Notes: generated by a model not told the origin, from the letters alone. A stretch of 64,000 nucleotides of DNA from Aliirhizobium wenxiniae (GCF_019511445.1 NZ_JAEUAN010000015.1:103140-167139), one strand, 5' to 3'; shown: positions 54,801 to 63,555, counted from the stretch's first letter. Numbers and translations: made by a program.

Positions 54801-56950
54801 CCGCGTTTCGCTTCATCGGCGTGCCGGCGGCCTTTGAACAGGAGATGATCCAGGATGAGCTGCAGCTCTACGAGGACCTGCTGACCAAGGTCGACAGCGA
54901 AGATCGCGTTTCGCGCAAGCGGCTCGAGCGGCTGAAGGAGGGATTGCAGGAGAGGCTCGAAGGCCTAGCCACCCGCAAGGACGATCTTCTCACCATTTCG
55001 GAGATCGGTATCGATCAGATCGTTGTCGACGAGGCACAGGAATTCCGAAAACTCTCCTTCGCCACCAACATGTCGACGCTAAAGGGCATCGACCCAAACG
55101 GGTCACAGCGTGCCTGGGATCTCTATGTCAAATCCCGCTACATCGAAACGAAGAACCCCGGCCGGGCGCTGGTTCTTGCCTCCGGCACACCGATCACCAA
55201 TACGCTGGGCGAGATGTTCTCGATCCAGCGCCTGCTCGGCCATGCAGCCCTTAGCGAGCGCGGCCTGCACGAATTCGATGCCTGGGCCTCCTGCTTTGGC
55301 GATACATCGACCGAACTCGAAATCCAGCCCTCAGGCAAATACAAGCCAGTGTCGCGGTTCGCTTCCTTCGTCAATGTCCCGGAACTGATCGCCATGTTCC
55401 GCTCGTTTGCTGACGTCGTCATGCCGGACGACCTTCGCCAGTATGTGAGGGTGCCCAACCTCTCGACCGGTCGCCGTCAGATCCTGACGGCCAAGCCGAC
55501 GGATCTGTTCAAATCCTATCAGCAGGTGCTCGACGCGCGCATCAAGGCGATCGAACAGAGGGAGGGGCCGGCCAAGCCGGGCGACGACATCCTGCTCTCG
55601 GTCATCACCGATGGGCGCCATGCGGCCATCGATCTTCGTTTCGTCATGCCGGCAGCCGACAATGAGGATGACAACAAGCTCAATCTGCTGGTCCGCAATG
55701 CACACCGGATCTGGAAGGAGACCGGCGAAGCCACCTATCGTCGCCCCGACGGCAAGGACTTCGATTTGCCGGGTGCCGCCCAGATGATTTTTTCCGACCT
55801 CGGCACGGTCAATGTCGAGAAATCACGAGGCTTCTCAGCCTATCGCTTCATCCGCGACGAGCTGATCCGGCTTGGTGTGCCGGCGTCGCAAATCGCCTTC
55901 ATGCAGGACTACAAGAAAACCGAGGCCAAGCAGCGTCTGTTCGGCGATGTCCGCGCCGGAAAGGTCCGCTTCCTGATCGGCTCATCGGAGACTATGGGCA
56001 CTGGCGTTAACGCGCAGCTTCGGCTCAAGGCGCTGCACCATCTCGACGTCCCGTGGCTGCCGTCGCAGATCGAACAGCGCGAGGGTCGCATCGTCCGCCA
56101 GGGCAATCAGCACGACGAGGTCGATATCTACGCCTATGCCACGGAAGGCTCGCTGGACGCCTCCATGTGGCAGAACAATGAGCGCAAGGCGCGATTCATC
56201 GCCGCCGCCCTCTCTGGCGACACTTCGATCCGGCGATTAGAGGATATCGGTGAAGGTGCTGCCAATCAGTTCGCCATGGCGAAGGCGATCGCCTCTGGCG
56301 ACGAGCGCCTTATGCAGAAGGCTGGCTTGGAGGCGGACATCGCCCGCCTCGAGCGGCTGCGGGCTGCCCATGAAGACGATCAGTATGCCGTCCGTCGGCA
56401 GATTCGCGATGCCGAGCGTGAGATCGAGGTCTCAACCCGGCGCATCGGCGAGGTCGGCCAAGACATGGTGCGGCTTAAGCCGACAGGCGGCGATGCCTTT
56501 ACGATGATGTTGCTCGGTCAGGAATTTGCCGAGCGCAAGGATGCCGGGCGCGCACTGATGAAGGAGATCCTTACGCTCCTGCAGTTGCGGCAAGAAGGTG
56601 AGGTGAATCTGGCGACGATCGGCGGCTTCGATCTGGTCTATGAGGGTGAGCGGTTCGGCAAGGGCGACGGCTATCGTTACGAGACCCTCCTCCAGCGAAC
56701 CGGCGCAGACTACGAGATCGATCTGGCGATCACGGTTACACCGCTCGGCGCCATCTCGCGTTTGGAGCATGCTCTTGAGGGCTTCGACGACGAACAGCGG
56801 CAGTATCGCCGGCGTCTGGAAGAGGCCGAGAGGCGATTGGTTTCGTACCGTTCCCGAGACGGAGGCGCTTTCGCGTTCGCAGATGACCTGAAGGAAAAGC
56901 GGATGAAGCTTCGAGAAATTGAAACCTACCTGTCGGCAGATCTGGACTGA
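51866..56950 (+). CDS. Giant N6-methyltransferase / SNF2-type helicase (plasmid antirestriction-type)
   Basis: 1,694 aa from the ATG at 51866 (AAAAGGAG 10 bases upstream); the frame is open earlier but without a site. Methyltransferase part: RVLEPGIGTGLFPALMPE (SAM-binding) and LAIGNPPFSDRTVRSD (NPPF catalytic motif, about residue 260). Helicase part: LAHAVGAGKTMTMAAAIMEQ (about 895), IVVDEAQEFRKLSF (DEAQ, about 1054) and SQIEQREGRIVRQGNQHDEV (motif VI, about 1403). A coiled C-terminus follows. Such MTase-helicase giants are found on conjugative plasmids and resemble phage P1 DarB, which protects incoming DNA from restriction. Location next to ArdC supports that role. Confidence 0.88.
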   Translation: MSNDPFTLDMFGNTALSSGFGLGVTSFGSFAPEAVIEPANDDDPDPTPPAPTPATVLPKAAAPSRAKRLRGNFYLEGDRGLPSSWKDRARANVAAILVANDISRQDRPATPKEQAELIRFTGFGAGELANGVFRRPGENDFRQGWDEIGSSLETAVSEADYASLARCTQYAHFTPEFIIRAIWSGIERLGWRGGRVLEPGIGTGLFPALMPETYRDTACVTGIELDPVTARIVKLLQPKARIIERDFSRTDLSPVYDLAIGNPPFSDRTVRSDRNYRSLGLRLHDYFIARSIDLLKPGALAAFVTSHGTMDKADTTAREHIAKSADLIAAIRLPEGSFRRDAGTDVVVDILFLRKRKPGEPEGEQLWLDVDEVIPATDDEGPIRVNSWFARHPDFVLGTHATTSGPFGETHTCRPRAGDDLDAALTSAINLLPTDLYDGEPMPVDVDLEDELCEIVDLQPRDSAIREGSFSLDRSKGLMQMLDGSAVPVTVRKGRTRDGISEKHVRIISKLIPIRDAVREVLKAQEVDRPWRDLQVRLRIAWSSFVRDFGPINHTTVSIQEDAETGEVRETHRQPNLAPFRDDLDCWLVASIEDYDLETDTAKPGPIFSERVIAPPATPNITSSSDALAVVLNERGHVDIDHVAELLHSDPATVRNELGNEVFRDPIDGSWQTADAYLSGAVRTKLAAAQAAAELDPAYEGNVRALQDVQPADLRPSDITARLGAPWIPAADVVAFVKERMEADIRIHHMPELGSWTVEARQLGYSAAGTSEWGTSRRHAGELLADALNSRVPQIFDVFKDVDGERRVLNVVDTEAARDKLQRIKQAFQDWVWTDPDRTDRLARDYNDRFNNIAPRKFDGSHLKLPGASGAFVLYGHQKRGIWRIIADGSTYLAHAVGAGKTMTMAAAIMEQRRLGLIAKAMLVVPGHCLAQAAREFLALYPNAKILVADETNFTKDKRARFLSRAATATWDAIIITHSAFRFIGVPAAFEQEMIQDELQLYEDLLTKVDSEDRVSRKRLERLKEGLQERLEGLATRKDDLLTISEIGIDQIVVDEAQEFRKLSFATNMSTLKGIDPNGSQRAWDLYVKSRYIETKNPGRALVLASGTPITNTLGEMFSIQRLLGHAALSERGLHEFDAWASCFGDTSTELEIQPSGKYKPVSRFASFVNVPELIAMFRSFADVVMPDDLRQYVRVPNLSTGRRQILTAKPTDLFKSYQQVLDARIKAIEQREGPAKPGDDILLSVITDGRHAAIDLRFVMPAADNEDDNKLNLLVRNAHRIWKETGEATYRRPDGKDFDLPGAAQMIFSDLGTVNVEKSRGFSAYRFIRDELIRLGVPASQIAFMQDYKKTEAKQRLFGDVRAGKVRFLIGSSETMGTGVNAQLRLKALHHLDVPWLPSQIEQREGRIVRQGNQHDEVDIYAYATEGSLDASMWQNNERKARFIAAALSGDTSIRRLEDIGEGAANQFAMAKAIASGDERLMQKAGLEADIARLERLRAAHEDDQYAVRRQIRDAEREIEVSTRRIGEVGQDMVRLKPTGGDAFTMMLLGQEFAERKDAGRALMKEILTLLQLRQEGEVNLATIGGFDLVYEGERFGKGDGYRYETLLQRTGADYEIDLAITVTPLGAISRLEHALEGFDDEQRQYRRRLEEAERRLVSYRSRDGGAFAFADDLKEKRMKLREIETYLSADLD

Positions 56951-57019
56951 GTATCAACGCAGCCGCAGCGTCGCCATTTTCCCTTGTGGGAAGTTATCTG
57001 AAGCCGCGAAACTTCAAGG

Positions 57020-57670
57020 CTATAAAATGAATTTTCTTCGGACGCGCCTGAACCATTCTCGCACTCTCAGTGCCTCAGCAAACGATGTCTCGCCGCGCGC
57101 GAAAATTGAGACAAAGGCCTGAGACAGAACATAAATCACATAAAGCACAACAATGGTGACCCAAAGTATGTTGAACAGAAGAGCTGAACCGATTCCATTG
57201 ACCAAAATCCCCGTCACGATGCTGTTCCCGATCCAGAAAAAAAGGCCGCCCACGAGAATACGCAATGGGGTTAAGAGGAACAGTTCCAGCCTGCGTAGCA
57301 CTTTTAGGTCCCCGTCTGGCAGGGGATCGGAGAAATGAACGGCGACAAAATGTTCGCGGAACGCCGCAAAAGGCCGTCGCAAGTTTGAAAGGAAACGACC
57401 CGAGTGGTCGACGCTGCCAAATACAGAACCACTTGGCAGTCCGCGCATCCCTGAAACAGTTCGTGCGACGCTGAGCAATGCTAATCCGACAGTCAGCCAT
57501 ATAGTGAAATCGTAGAGACCAGATACATCCCCGGCCGAAAATCTTTGGAACAGCCAGTAGGTGAGCCACAACGGAACGAGGACGAGCATCGTTCTCAACG
57601 GAAATGCAATAAGCTCGACCATGCGTAATCGTCTGCGATCCGACGATCTGTGAATTTGCTCATTCTGCAT
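57020..57670 (-). CDS. Multi-pass membrane protein of unknown function
   Basis: 216 aa from the ATG at 57670 (GGGAG 7 bases upstream). Hydrophobic segments are seen at about 20-42 (LIAFPLRTMLVLVPLWLTYW), 55-70 (DFTIWLTVGLALLSVA), 130-155 (LTPLRILVGGLFFWIGNS) and 165-190 (ALLFNILWVTIVVLYVIYVL). The C-terminus is basic. It is the only minus-strand gene of this segment, with no family recognised. It could be an entry-exclusion, ion channel-like or phage-exclusion membrane protein, but nothing specific supports any of these. Confidence 0.72.
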   Translation of the reverse strand: MQNEQIHRSSDRRRLRMVELIAFPLRTMLVLVPLWLTYWLFQRFSAGDVSGLYDFTIWLTVGLALLSVARTVSGMRGLPSGSVFGSVDHSGRFLSNLRRPFAAFREHFVAVHFSDPLPDGDLKVLRRLELFLLTPLRILVGGLFFWIGNSIVTGILVNGIGSALLFNILWVTIVVLYVIYVLSQAFVSIFARGETSFAEALRVREWFRRVRRKFIL

Positions 57671-58137
57671 GTCGGAGCTCCCTTTTATCTCCCACATATT
57701 CGCAAATTACCCGGATGGAAGCAACGTGAGGCCTCAAAACAGTCTCGCGGAAGATGATCCGATGTTGTCGAACCGGCTTTCAGCATCGGCCCCAAGCGAA
57801 GGTCGTGATGGTGGGTGACCGTGAGGAGGATTCTTCTGAACAGTCGACGTTTAGCCGGGAGGTAGGAGAGGAAGCTGTTCCCTGAGGAAGAAGAAGGTAG
57901 GGGTGTTCGCAGATCGGTCCTCCTGCCGACGCTGTCGCTCAACCACCGCCTACGCGGTCCCGGCCGCTTGTCCTTCGCAGGGCTGGCAGCCCCGCTTGTC
58001 CCGCGCAGCAGGGATGCTCGGCCGCAGTTGCGGCAGTCCGGCCGCTCGGCGTGCCGGGAGGTGTCTTCGAGAAAAAATGAAGACAGGAAGGGCTGGCAAG
58101 GCGCTGGTCCCGAACCCTCTAGATAAGGACAAATCTC
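57671..58137 (+). other. Long leader region upstream of the ParB-like gene
   Basis: About 465 bases. No convincing gene on either strand. The last 60 bases lead to an AAGGAC site before the ParB-like start. The GC-rich central part (57,900-58,060) can form several short stems. It may hold the promoter or a plasmid site bound by the ParB-like protein, which cannot be decided by eye. Confidence 0.35.
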
Positions 58138-59895
58138 ATGCAGATTATGAAGGTTGACCCGCGTGCACTGAAGGAGAACCCTGACCGCATGCGCCAGTCG
58201 AAATCCTCGCCGCAGGCCGATGCGCTGATGCTGGCGACGATCAAGGCCGTCGGCATCGTCCAGCCGCCGGTGGTTGCCCCCGAGAGCGATGGCGGAAATG
58301 GCTATATCATCGACGCAGGTCATCGCCGTGTGCGACTGGCCATCGCCGCCGGCCTGGAAGAAATTGAGATCCTCGTCGTGGATGCCGCCAACGACAACGG
58401 CGCGATGCGCTCGATGGTGGAGAACTCGGTACGCGAGGCGCTGAACCCGGTCGATCAGTGGCGCGGCATCGAGCGTCTCGTTGCTCTCGGCTGGACGGAG
58501 GAGGCGATTGCGGTTGCCCTCGCGCTTCCCGTCCGTCAGATTCGCAAGCTGCGGCTGCTCGCCAATGTCCTTCCCGCGATGCTTGAGCAGATGGCGCTGG
58601 GCGATATGCCGTCAGAGCAGCAGTTGCGGATCATCGCTGCGGCCGGTCAGGTTGACCAGAAGGAGGTCTGGAAGGCGCATAAGCCGAAGAAGGGCGACAC
58701 CGCTCCATGGTGGCAGATCGCCAATGCTCTCACGAAGAAGCGCATGTATGCCCGAGATGCGAGCTTTGGTGACGATCTGGCTCAGGCCTACGGTGTCGAG
58801 TGGGTCGAGGACCTATTCGCGCCGGCCGACCAGGACGGCCGCTACACGACGAATGTTGAGGGCTTCCTCGGCGCCCAGCATGAGTGGATGACTGCCAACC
58901 TGCCGAAGCGTGGGGCCATCGTCGAAGTCAACAACTGGGGGCAGCCAGAGCTGCCGAAGAAGGCCGCCCAAGTCTACGGCAAGCCGTCCAAGTCCGATCA
59001 CACGGCGCTCTACCTCGATCGTGATGGTAAGGTGCAGACCGTGCACTACCGCATGCCCGAGGCGTCCAAGCCCAAGGGCGCGGACGGCGACGGATCTGCC
59101 TTTGGCAGCGATGAGGGCGACGCGATTGCCTTGCCGAAGGTCCGCCCCGACGTGACCCAGAAGGGCCTCGACATGATCGGTGATTTCCGCACCGATGCGC
59201 TTCACGATGCTCTCGGCCACGCGCCGATCGAGGATGACATGCTGATGGCGCTGCTGGTGCTGGCCTTCGCCGGACAGAATGTCCGCGTCGACTCTGGTGC
59301 AGATGGGAGCTTCTATGGCGGCAAACGCTTCTCGCGCCATGCCGTCGCACTGTTCGACGAGCACGGCAAGCTCGCCTTTGACCAGGACACGCTTCGGGTC
59401 GCCGTTCGCTCGGTGCTGATCGATGTTCTGTCGTGCCGCCGCGGCATGTCGAACAGCGGCATGGTCTCGCGCATCGCCGGCGAGGCTATCGGCGCTGACG
59501 AGTACCTGCCGAATATGGGTTCGGAGGACTTCCTCCTTTGCCTGTCCCGTCAGGCGCTGGAAGTGTCGTGCGCCGAGGCGTCCGTGCAGCCACGGCCCAA
59601 GGTGCGTGAAACCCGTGCTGCGCTCGTCGAGCACTTCGCGAACGAACACTTCGTCCATGCTTCGGCGCGCTTCGCACCGCCAACCGACGAGTTGCTCGGC
59701 TGGATCCGGGCGAGCTCAATTACGGATATTCGCGGCGGGGCCTTGCAAGACGACGAACCCGATCATGTTGACGACCCAGCCGATGGTCAGGAAGAGCACT
59801 TCGACGGGGCTCCGGACCAGGACGATCTGCATCCTGCGGACCTTTCGAACCACGAAGAGGACGACGCCGGCTTCGACCAGAGGGACGCAGCGTGA
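58138..59895 (+). CDS. ParB/Spo0J-like nuclease-domain protein (plasmid)
   Basis: 585 aa. An N-terminal ParB domain: VDPRALKENPDRMRQSKSSP, VGIVQPPVVAPESDGGNGYI and IIDAGHRRVRLAIAAGLEEI (G-x-R-R box). Then comes a helix-turn-helix-like region (NPVDQWRGIERLVALGWTEE). The rest (250-585) is an unknown large domain with an acidic tail. It is not the repABC-type RepB (about 330 aa) and no parA lies beside it. It is more like the ParB-family proteins of conjugative plasmids, with roles in DNA binding or establishment. Confidence 0.85.
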   Translation: MQIMKVDPRALKENPDRMRQSKSSPQADALMLATIKAVGIVQPPVVAPESDGGNGYIIDAGHRRVRLAIAAGLEEIEILVVDAANDNGAMRSMVENSVREALNPVDQWRGIERLVALGWTEEAIAVALALPVRQIRKLRLLANVLPAMLEQMALGDMPSEQQLRIIAAAGQVDQKEVWKAHKPKKGDTAPWWQIANALTKKRMYARDASFGDDLAQAYGVEWVEDLFAPADQDGRYTTNVEGFLGAQHEWMTANLPKRGAIVEVNNWGQPELPKKAAQVYGKPSKSDHTALYLDRDGKVQTVHYRMPEASKPKGADGDGSAFGSDEGDAIALPKVRPDVTQKGLDMIGDFRTDALHDALGHAPIEDDMLMALLVLAFAGQNVRVDSGADGSFYGGKRFSRHAVALFDEHGKLAFDQDTLRVAVRSVLIDVLSCRRGMSNSGMVSRIAGEAIGADEYLPNMGSEDFLLCLSRQALEVSCAEASVQPRPKVRETRAALVEHFANEHFVHASARFAPPTDELLGWIRASSITDIRGGALQDDEPDHVDDPADGQEEHFDGAPDQDDLHPADLSNHEEDDAGFDQRDAA

Positions 59896-60341
59896 CCGCC
59901 GTCTTCCCAGTCGAACATGGCAACACCCACCCCCGATTTCTCGGGGGGGGAGTTTGCCACCGGTGCGGACGGATTATCCGTCGACTCGCCGGCCTCCTTC
60001 ATCAACTGGCGAAGCTCGGGGGATCGGCGATGATCAGCGTCCGCGCTTCGAAACCGCTGGCAAAAGCAATCGTCGCCCGGCGAGAGATCCAGCGGCATCT
60101 GGAATGTCTGACCCGCCAAATCACAGCGCGCGCGGGAAGGCAGGCGACGACAGTAAAAGCCCGGAGCAGGGCGCGTCGCCGATCAGGTCCACGTATCTGC
60201 CATCAGGAGCTTGTCGACCGCCTCACCTTCGAGCGTTGGGTCGAACTCGATATGATCCACCGCAGGCTGGCGACGCAAGAGAGTGACATCGGTGAACTGA
60301 GCCATCGCGATAAGCGACCTCTGCATCATCCGGCGACATAG
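59892..60341 (+). CDS. Possible small gene coupled to the ParB-like gene (uncertain)
   Basis: A 149-aa frame whose GTG start overlaps the ParB stop (GTGA). It has one C-x-x-C pair (VCHRCGRIIRR) and a later FERWVELDMIHRRLATQESD segment that looks like a real helix. The middle is Arg/Ala-rich and could be chance. The same DNA also has a minus-strand frame (60183-60779) of similar quality. I keep it because of the coupled start, at low confidence. Confidence 0.3.
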   Translation: MTAVFPVEHGNTHPRFLGGGVCHRCGRIIRRLAGLLHQLAKLGGSAMISVRASKPLAKAIVARREIQRHLECLTRQITARAGRQATTVKARSRARRRSGPRICHQELVDRLTFERWVELDMIHRRLATQESDIGELSHRDKRPLHHPAT

Positions 60342-60731
60342 GCAGACGCGCGAGAGTGTGGTGATAGCGATGGGCTTACCTGCTCGGATGTCATCGGCAT
60401 GGGCGGGCTTGGCGATGTCTGTTCCTCCCCGCCAGAGACAGATATCGGACCCGCGCTGGACAGCCCTTCTTGTTTGCTGCGGTCTGAACCGGCGGCCGGG
60501 CGTTTCAAGGCCGCTGTCGCGCCGCGGGGCGGCCGACCCAGCCTCTCTGCGCAACGGCAGGCTCGCGGGCCTTACGCAGGTCGAAACCTGCTGGCCCGCA
60601 AGCCTGCCCTGCTGGTTCAGCCGGATCGGACCTCTGAAGCCGCCCGTCCTTTGCCGGTTCTTAGTCGTCCGCATCGAAGGGCAGACCGGCACGGGCCGGA
60701 ACCACTTCGCCAGCCAAGGAAGGAACAGCTT

Positions 60732-61319
60732 ATGGCAAAGCCCGCAACTCCCAACCGCTCCAACGCACGTGTATCGCAACTGCGCAAAGGAGCAACCCTC
60801 GAAATGGTCCGCCTTTCATGCCCTGATGCGGCCCAGGCGCTCAAGATCGCGGAAAGCTTCGGCACAACCGTCGTCGACAGCGACGGCATCCGCAGCCTGC
60901 ATGAGCGACTGATCGTCGAGACCGCCGACAGCCTCTCCGAAGGTCTGGGCGAGAGAGCCATGCAAATCCACCTGCAGCGCATCGTCGGGGCCTTCGTCGG
61001 ATCGGCGCACGGCGCCGGGCAGTTTTACTCCCGCGCCGTCACCGAAGCGCGCGACGCAACTGCCAAGGCATCCAACGATGCCCGCGACGAGGATCTCGAT
61101 GGTCCGGTGGGTTACGATAGTGCCGCCCAGCGCAAGCGGGAATTCGCGGCCGACATGGGTATCCAGTCCCATGCGCTGCGCATGGCAGCCGAGGGCGCGG
61201 TGGCCGCCTACGAGCAGGTCGTCGGCGAGACCTGGAAGCCCTTCGACCGGCCGGTCGAAAACCCTGGCGCATCGCTGGACCGCAAGGCGGCCGAGGTTCA
61301 GATGGCCGCTTTCGGATGA
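60732..61319 (+). CDS. Conserved plasmid hypothetical protein (195 aa)
   Basis: The ATG at 60732 follows AAGGAAGGAACAGCTT. The sequence has LRKGATLEMVRLSCPDAAQA, RAMQIHLQRIVGAFVGSAHG and MGIQSHALRMAAEGAVAAYE with a C-terminal VVGETWKPFDRP. It is predominantly helical and soluble, without metal or nucleotide motifs. I have seen this ending on other rhizobial plasmids. It precedes a strong hairpin and the ArdC gene. Function unknown. Confidence 0.75.
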   Translation: MAKPATPNRSNARVSQLRKGATLEMVRLSCPDAAQALKIAESFGTTVVDSDGIRSLHERLIVETADSLSEGLGERAMQIHLQRIVGAFVGSAHGAGQFYSRAVTEARDATAKASNDARDEDLDGPVGYDSAAQRKREFAADMGIQSHALRMAAEGAVAAYEQVVGETWKPFDRPVENPGASLDRKAAEVQMAAFG

Positions 61320-61326
61320 CGAACTT

Positions 61327-61345
61327 GGCGGGGTCGCACCCCGCC
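61327..61345 (+). terminator. Perfect hairpin after the 195-aa gene
   Basis: GGCGGGGT / ACCCCGCC with loop CGC, 8 paired bases, starting 7 bases after the stop codon. It is followed by a pyrimidine stretch (ATTCTCCTCCTTT) rather than a pure T-run, so termination may be partial. Confidence 0.5.
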
Positions 61346-61591
61346 ATTCTCCTCCTTTCAGGCTGGTGCCGACGGGCGCCGGCCTTTTCTCATGTCGAAA
61401 TGAAAAGCGGAGACGCGCCGAGCACGGCCCGTCCCGCTCGGCGGTCCTGCAGGAGCCGGGCGGCCATGCAACGGCTTTGCCGTCCTCCACGCTGTTGCGG
61501 CCTACGGTGCATGGCCACACCTTCGGCCCCTGACTTCGGACCTCCGTGACGGACCGCGATCGGCGCGGTTCATGAAAAGGAGAAAGAAGTC

Positions 61592-62515
61592 ATGACAAAG
61601 AAATCAGAAGCGGGGCGCGCGGACATCTATACGCGGATTACCGACCGGATTGTCGAGGATCTGGTAGGCGGCGTCCGCCCCTGGATGAGACCGTGGAGCG
61701 CAGCCAATACCGATGGTCGTATCTCGCGGCCGCTGCGCCACAACGGCCTTCCTTATTCGGGCATGAACGTTTTGCTCCTGTGGTCGGAGCAAATGTCGCG
61801 TGGCTTCGCCTCCTCGATGTGGATGACCTTCAAGCAGGCCGTCGAACTTGGCGGGGCCGTGCGGAAAGGCGAGACCGGCTCGACCGTTGTTTTCGCCAGC
61901 CGCTTCACCAGATCTGAAGCGGACGGGAACGGTAATGAGGTTGATCGGGAGATCCCGTTCCTGAAGGCCTATTCAGTGTTCAACGTCGAGCAGATCGACG
62001 GTTTGCCGGACGGCTATTACGCGCCGCCGGCCAAGATCCTTGATCCGATCGACCGGATCGAGAGCGCCGATCGCTTCTTCCGCAATACCGGCGCAGTCAT
62101 TCGGCATGGCGGTAATCAGGCCTACTACTCCCCCGTGATGGATTACATCCAGATGCCCCCCTTTGAGGCGTTTCGTGATGCTGCCGGATACGCAGCCGTC
62201 CTTAGTCACGAAGCAACCCACTGGACGGCGGCGGAGCACCGCGTAGGACGTGACCTGTCGCGCTATGCCAGGGACCGCACCGAGCGGGCAAGGGAAGAAC
62301 TCATCGCGGAACTGGGCAGTTGCTTCCTCTGCGCAGATCTCGGTATCGCGCCGGAGCTTAAGCCGAGGCCGGATCATGCATCTTACCTGCAGTCGTGGCT
62401 ATCGGTGCTTGCCAACGACAAGCGGGCCATCTTCCAGGCAGCAGCCCATGCGCAGCGCGCCGTGAGCTTCCTGCATTCCCTACAGCCGGAAACGGTTTTG
62501 CAGGCTGCGGCCTGA
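61592..62515 (+). CDS. ardC: ArdC-like antirestriction protein (ssDNA-binding + zincin)
   Basis: 307 aa; AAAAGGAG lies 9 bases before the ATG. The N-terminal ArdC ssDNA-binding domain shows RADIYTRITDRIVEDLVGGV, PWMRPWSAANTDGRISRPLR and LPYSGMNVLLLWSEQMSRGF. The C-terminal zincin-like domain (DUF1738/DUF1281) shows AVLSHEATHWTAAEHRVGRD (HExxH) and AREELIAELGSCFLCADLGI (third ligand). ArdC proteins protect entering plasmid single strands from restriction. It is usually made early after conjugation, which fits this leading-region-like context. Confidence 0.93.
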   Translation: MTKKSEAGRADIYTRITDRIVEDLVGGVRPWMRPWSAANTDGRISRPLRHNGLPYSGMNVLLLWSEQMSRGFASSMWMTFKQAVELGGAVRKGETGSTVVFASRFTRSEADGNGNEVDREIPFLKAYSVFNVEQIDGLPDGYYAPPAKILDPIDRIESADRFFRNTGAVIRHGGNQAYYSPVMDYIQMPPFEAFRDAAGYAAVLSHEATHWTAAEHRVGRDLSRYARDRTERAREELIAELGSCFLCADLGIAPELKPRPDHASYLQSWLSVLANDKRAIFQAAAHAQRAVSFLHSLQPETVLQAAA

Positions 62516-62518
62516 GGG

Positions 62519-62707
62519 TTAGGCGCGGTCGTCGCCATCGGCGGTGGCCGCGTGGTCCATATCCCGCTGGTCTCCATTTCGTTGATCTTGGAGACCCTGT
62601 GCGATGTCAGCGTCAAGCCTTCCCCAGATCGACGGTTTTGCAGTGTCGGGCTTGGGCTTACGGGACGGTTTGCGTTCGACGATGAAGGGCTTGGTCTGCT
62701 GACGCAT
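62519..62707 (-). CDS. Small basic rhizobial plasmid protein (62 aa)
   Basis: The ATG at 62707 has GGAG 5 bases upstream. The sequence RQQTKPFIVERKPSRKPKPD followed by KPSIWGRLDADIAQGL is one I recognise from short proteins (M-R-Q-Q-x-K-P-F-I-V-E) on rhizobial replicons, often near mobile genes. It is convergent with ardC (3 bases apart). Function unknown. Confidence 0.65.
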   Translation of the reverse strand: MRQQTKPFIVERKPSRKPKPDTAKPSIWGRLDADIAQGLQDQRNGDQRDMDHAATADGDDRA

Positions 62708-63155
62708 TGGTTCTCCAGATTCGCGGGCGTAACGATAGCCCACTGTGCGCAGTCAGCAACCGAGCCCGTTTTGGCAGGGACGCTTATCCCCTGATGAAAT
62801 GCAGGCAACGACGGCGGTTGAAGTGGGCGTGCTATAGGATGCCATTCGTGCCCGAGGCGAATGCCGCGGAACGCCATTGCCATATCCTTTCAGAGTTTCC
62901 GGCAACCCATCTGCGAGCTCGATGAGGCATGTCTGACCGGAGACCGGCTGCGCCTCGATCGTCTTCCCGCAACGACAACTCGCAAATTTTTTACCCCGGA
63001 CGGCTACGCCCTCCTCCTCTCCCACTAACAAATCTGCGACTTTCCGCCCTCCATTTCATTGCGGCCCGAATGGGTGCGGTCCGATCGTCACCGGTCTTTG
63101 CGACAGCCATCGAGACCGCGATGGGCGCGGCCCGAACACGAAAAGGAATACGACA
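62708..63155. other. Intergenic region before the DUF736 gene
   Basis: About 450 bases with no convincing gene. Its right end holds the leader and AAAAGGAA site of the DUF736 gene. The left part may carry promoters for the divergent 62-aa gene. Confidence 0.35.
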
Positions 63156-63464
63156 ATGGCAACCATCGGCACCTTCACCTCCACCGAAAACGGCTTCACC
63201 GGCTCCATCCGCACTCTCGCCCTCAACGTCAAAGCCCGCATCGCCCGGGTCGAGAACCCTTCCGACAAGGGCCCGCAGTTCCGGGTCTACGCGGGTAGCG
63301 TGGAACTGGGCGCGGCCTGGCAGAAGACCTCCGGCGAGGGCCGCGACTATCTCTCGGTCAAGCTCGACGATCCCAGTTTTCCGGCCCCGATCTACGCAAC
63401 GCTCGCCGAGGTCGAAGGCGAGGATGGTCTCCAGCTCATCTGGTCCCGTCCGAACCGGGACTGA
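63156..63464 (+). CDS. DUF736 domain protein
   Basis: 102 aa; AAAAGGAATACGACA precedes the ATG. MATIGTFTSTENGFTGSIRT, then NPSDKGPQFRVYAGSVELGA and YLSVKLDDPSFPAPIYATL are the DUF736 signature. It is a very common single-domain protein of alphaproteobacterial plasmids and integrative elements, usually next to conjugation genes. Function unknown; a transcriptional or single-strand-binding role has been guessed. It is followed by two intrinsic terminators. Confidence 0.94.
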   Translation: MATIGTFTSTENGFTGSIRTLALNVKARIARVENPSDKGPQFRVYAGSVELGAAWQKTSGEGRDYLSVKLDDPSFPAPIYATLAEVEGEDGLQLIWSRPNRD

Positions 63465-63476
63465 TTGATACCACGA

Positions 63477-63501
63477 GGCTCCGCCCCCGGCGGAGCCTTT
63501 T
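63477..63501 (+). terminator. Intrinsic terminator 1 after DUF736
   Basis: GGCTCCGCC / GGCGGAGCC, 9 perfect pairs, loop CCC, then TTTT. It starts 13 bases after the DUF736 stop codon. A typical rho-independent terminator. Confidence 0.85.
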
Positions 63502-63517
63502 CCTATTCCCGGCAACT

Positions 63518-63555
63518 AAAGCCGGACCAGGCATCGAGCCGGGTCCGGCTTTTTT
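63518..63555 (+). terminator. Intrinsic terminator 2 after DUF736
   Basis: AAAGCCGGACC / GGTCCGGCTTT with a 13-base loop and a run of T residues. It is a second strong terminator only 17 bases after the first; the palindrome also works on the opposite strand because of the A-run at its 5' side. Confidence 0.8.

Noticed and set aside
60183..60779. Minus-strand 198-aa frame
   Set aside because: Its N-terminal part is antisense to the start of the 195-aa gene and is Arg/Cys-rich; only a short internal stretch looks protein-like.
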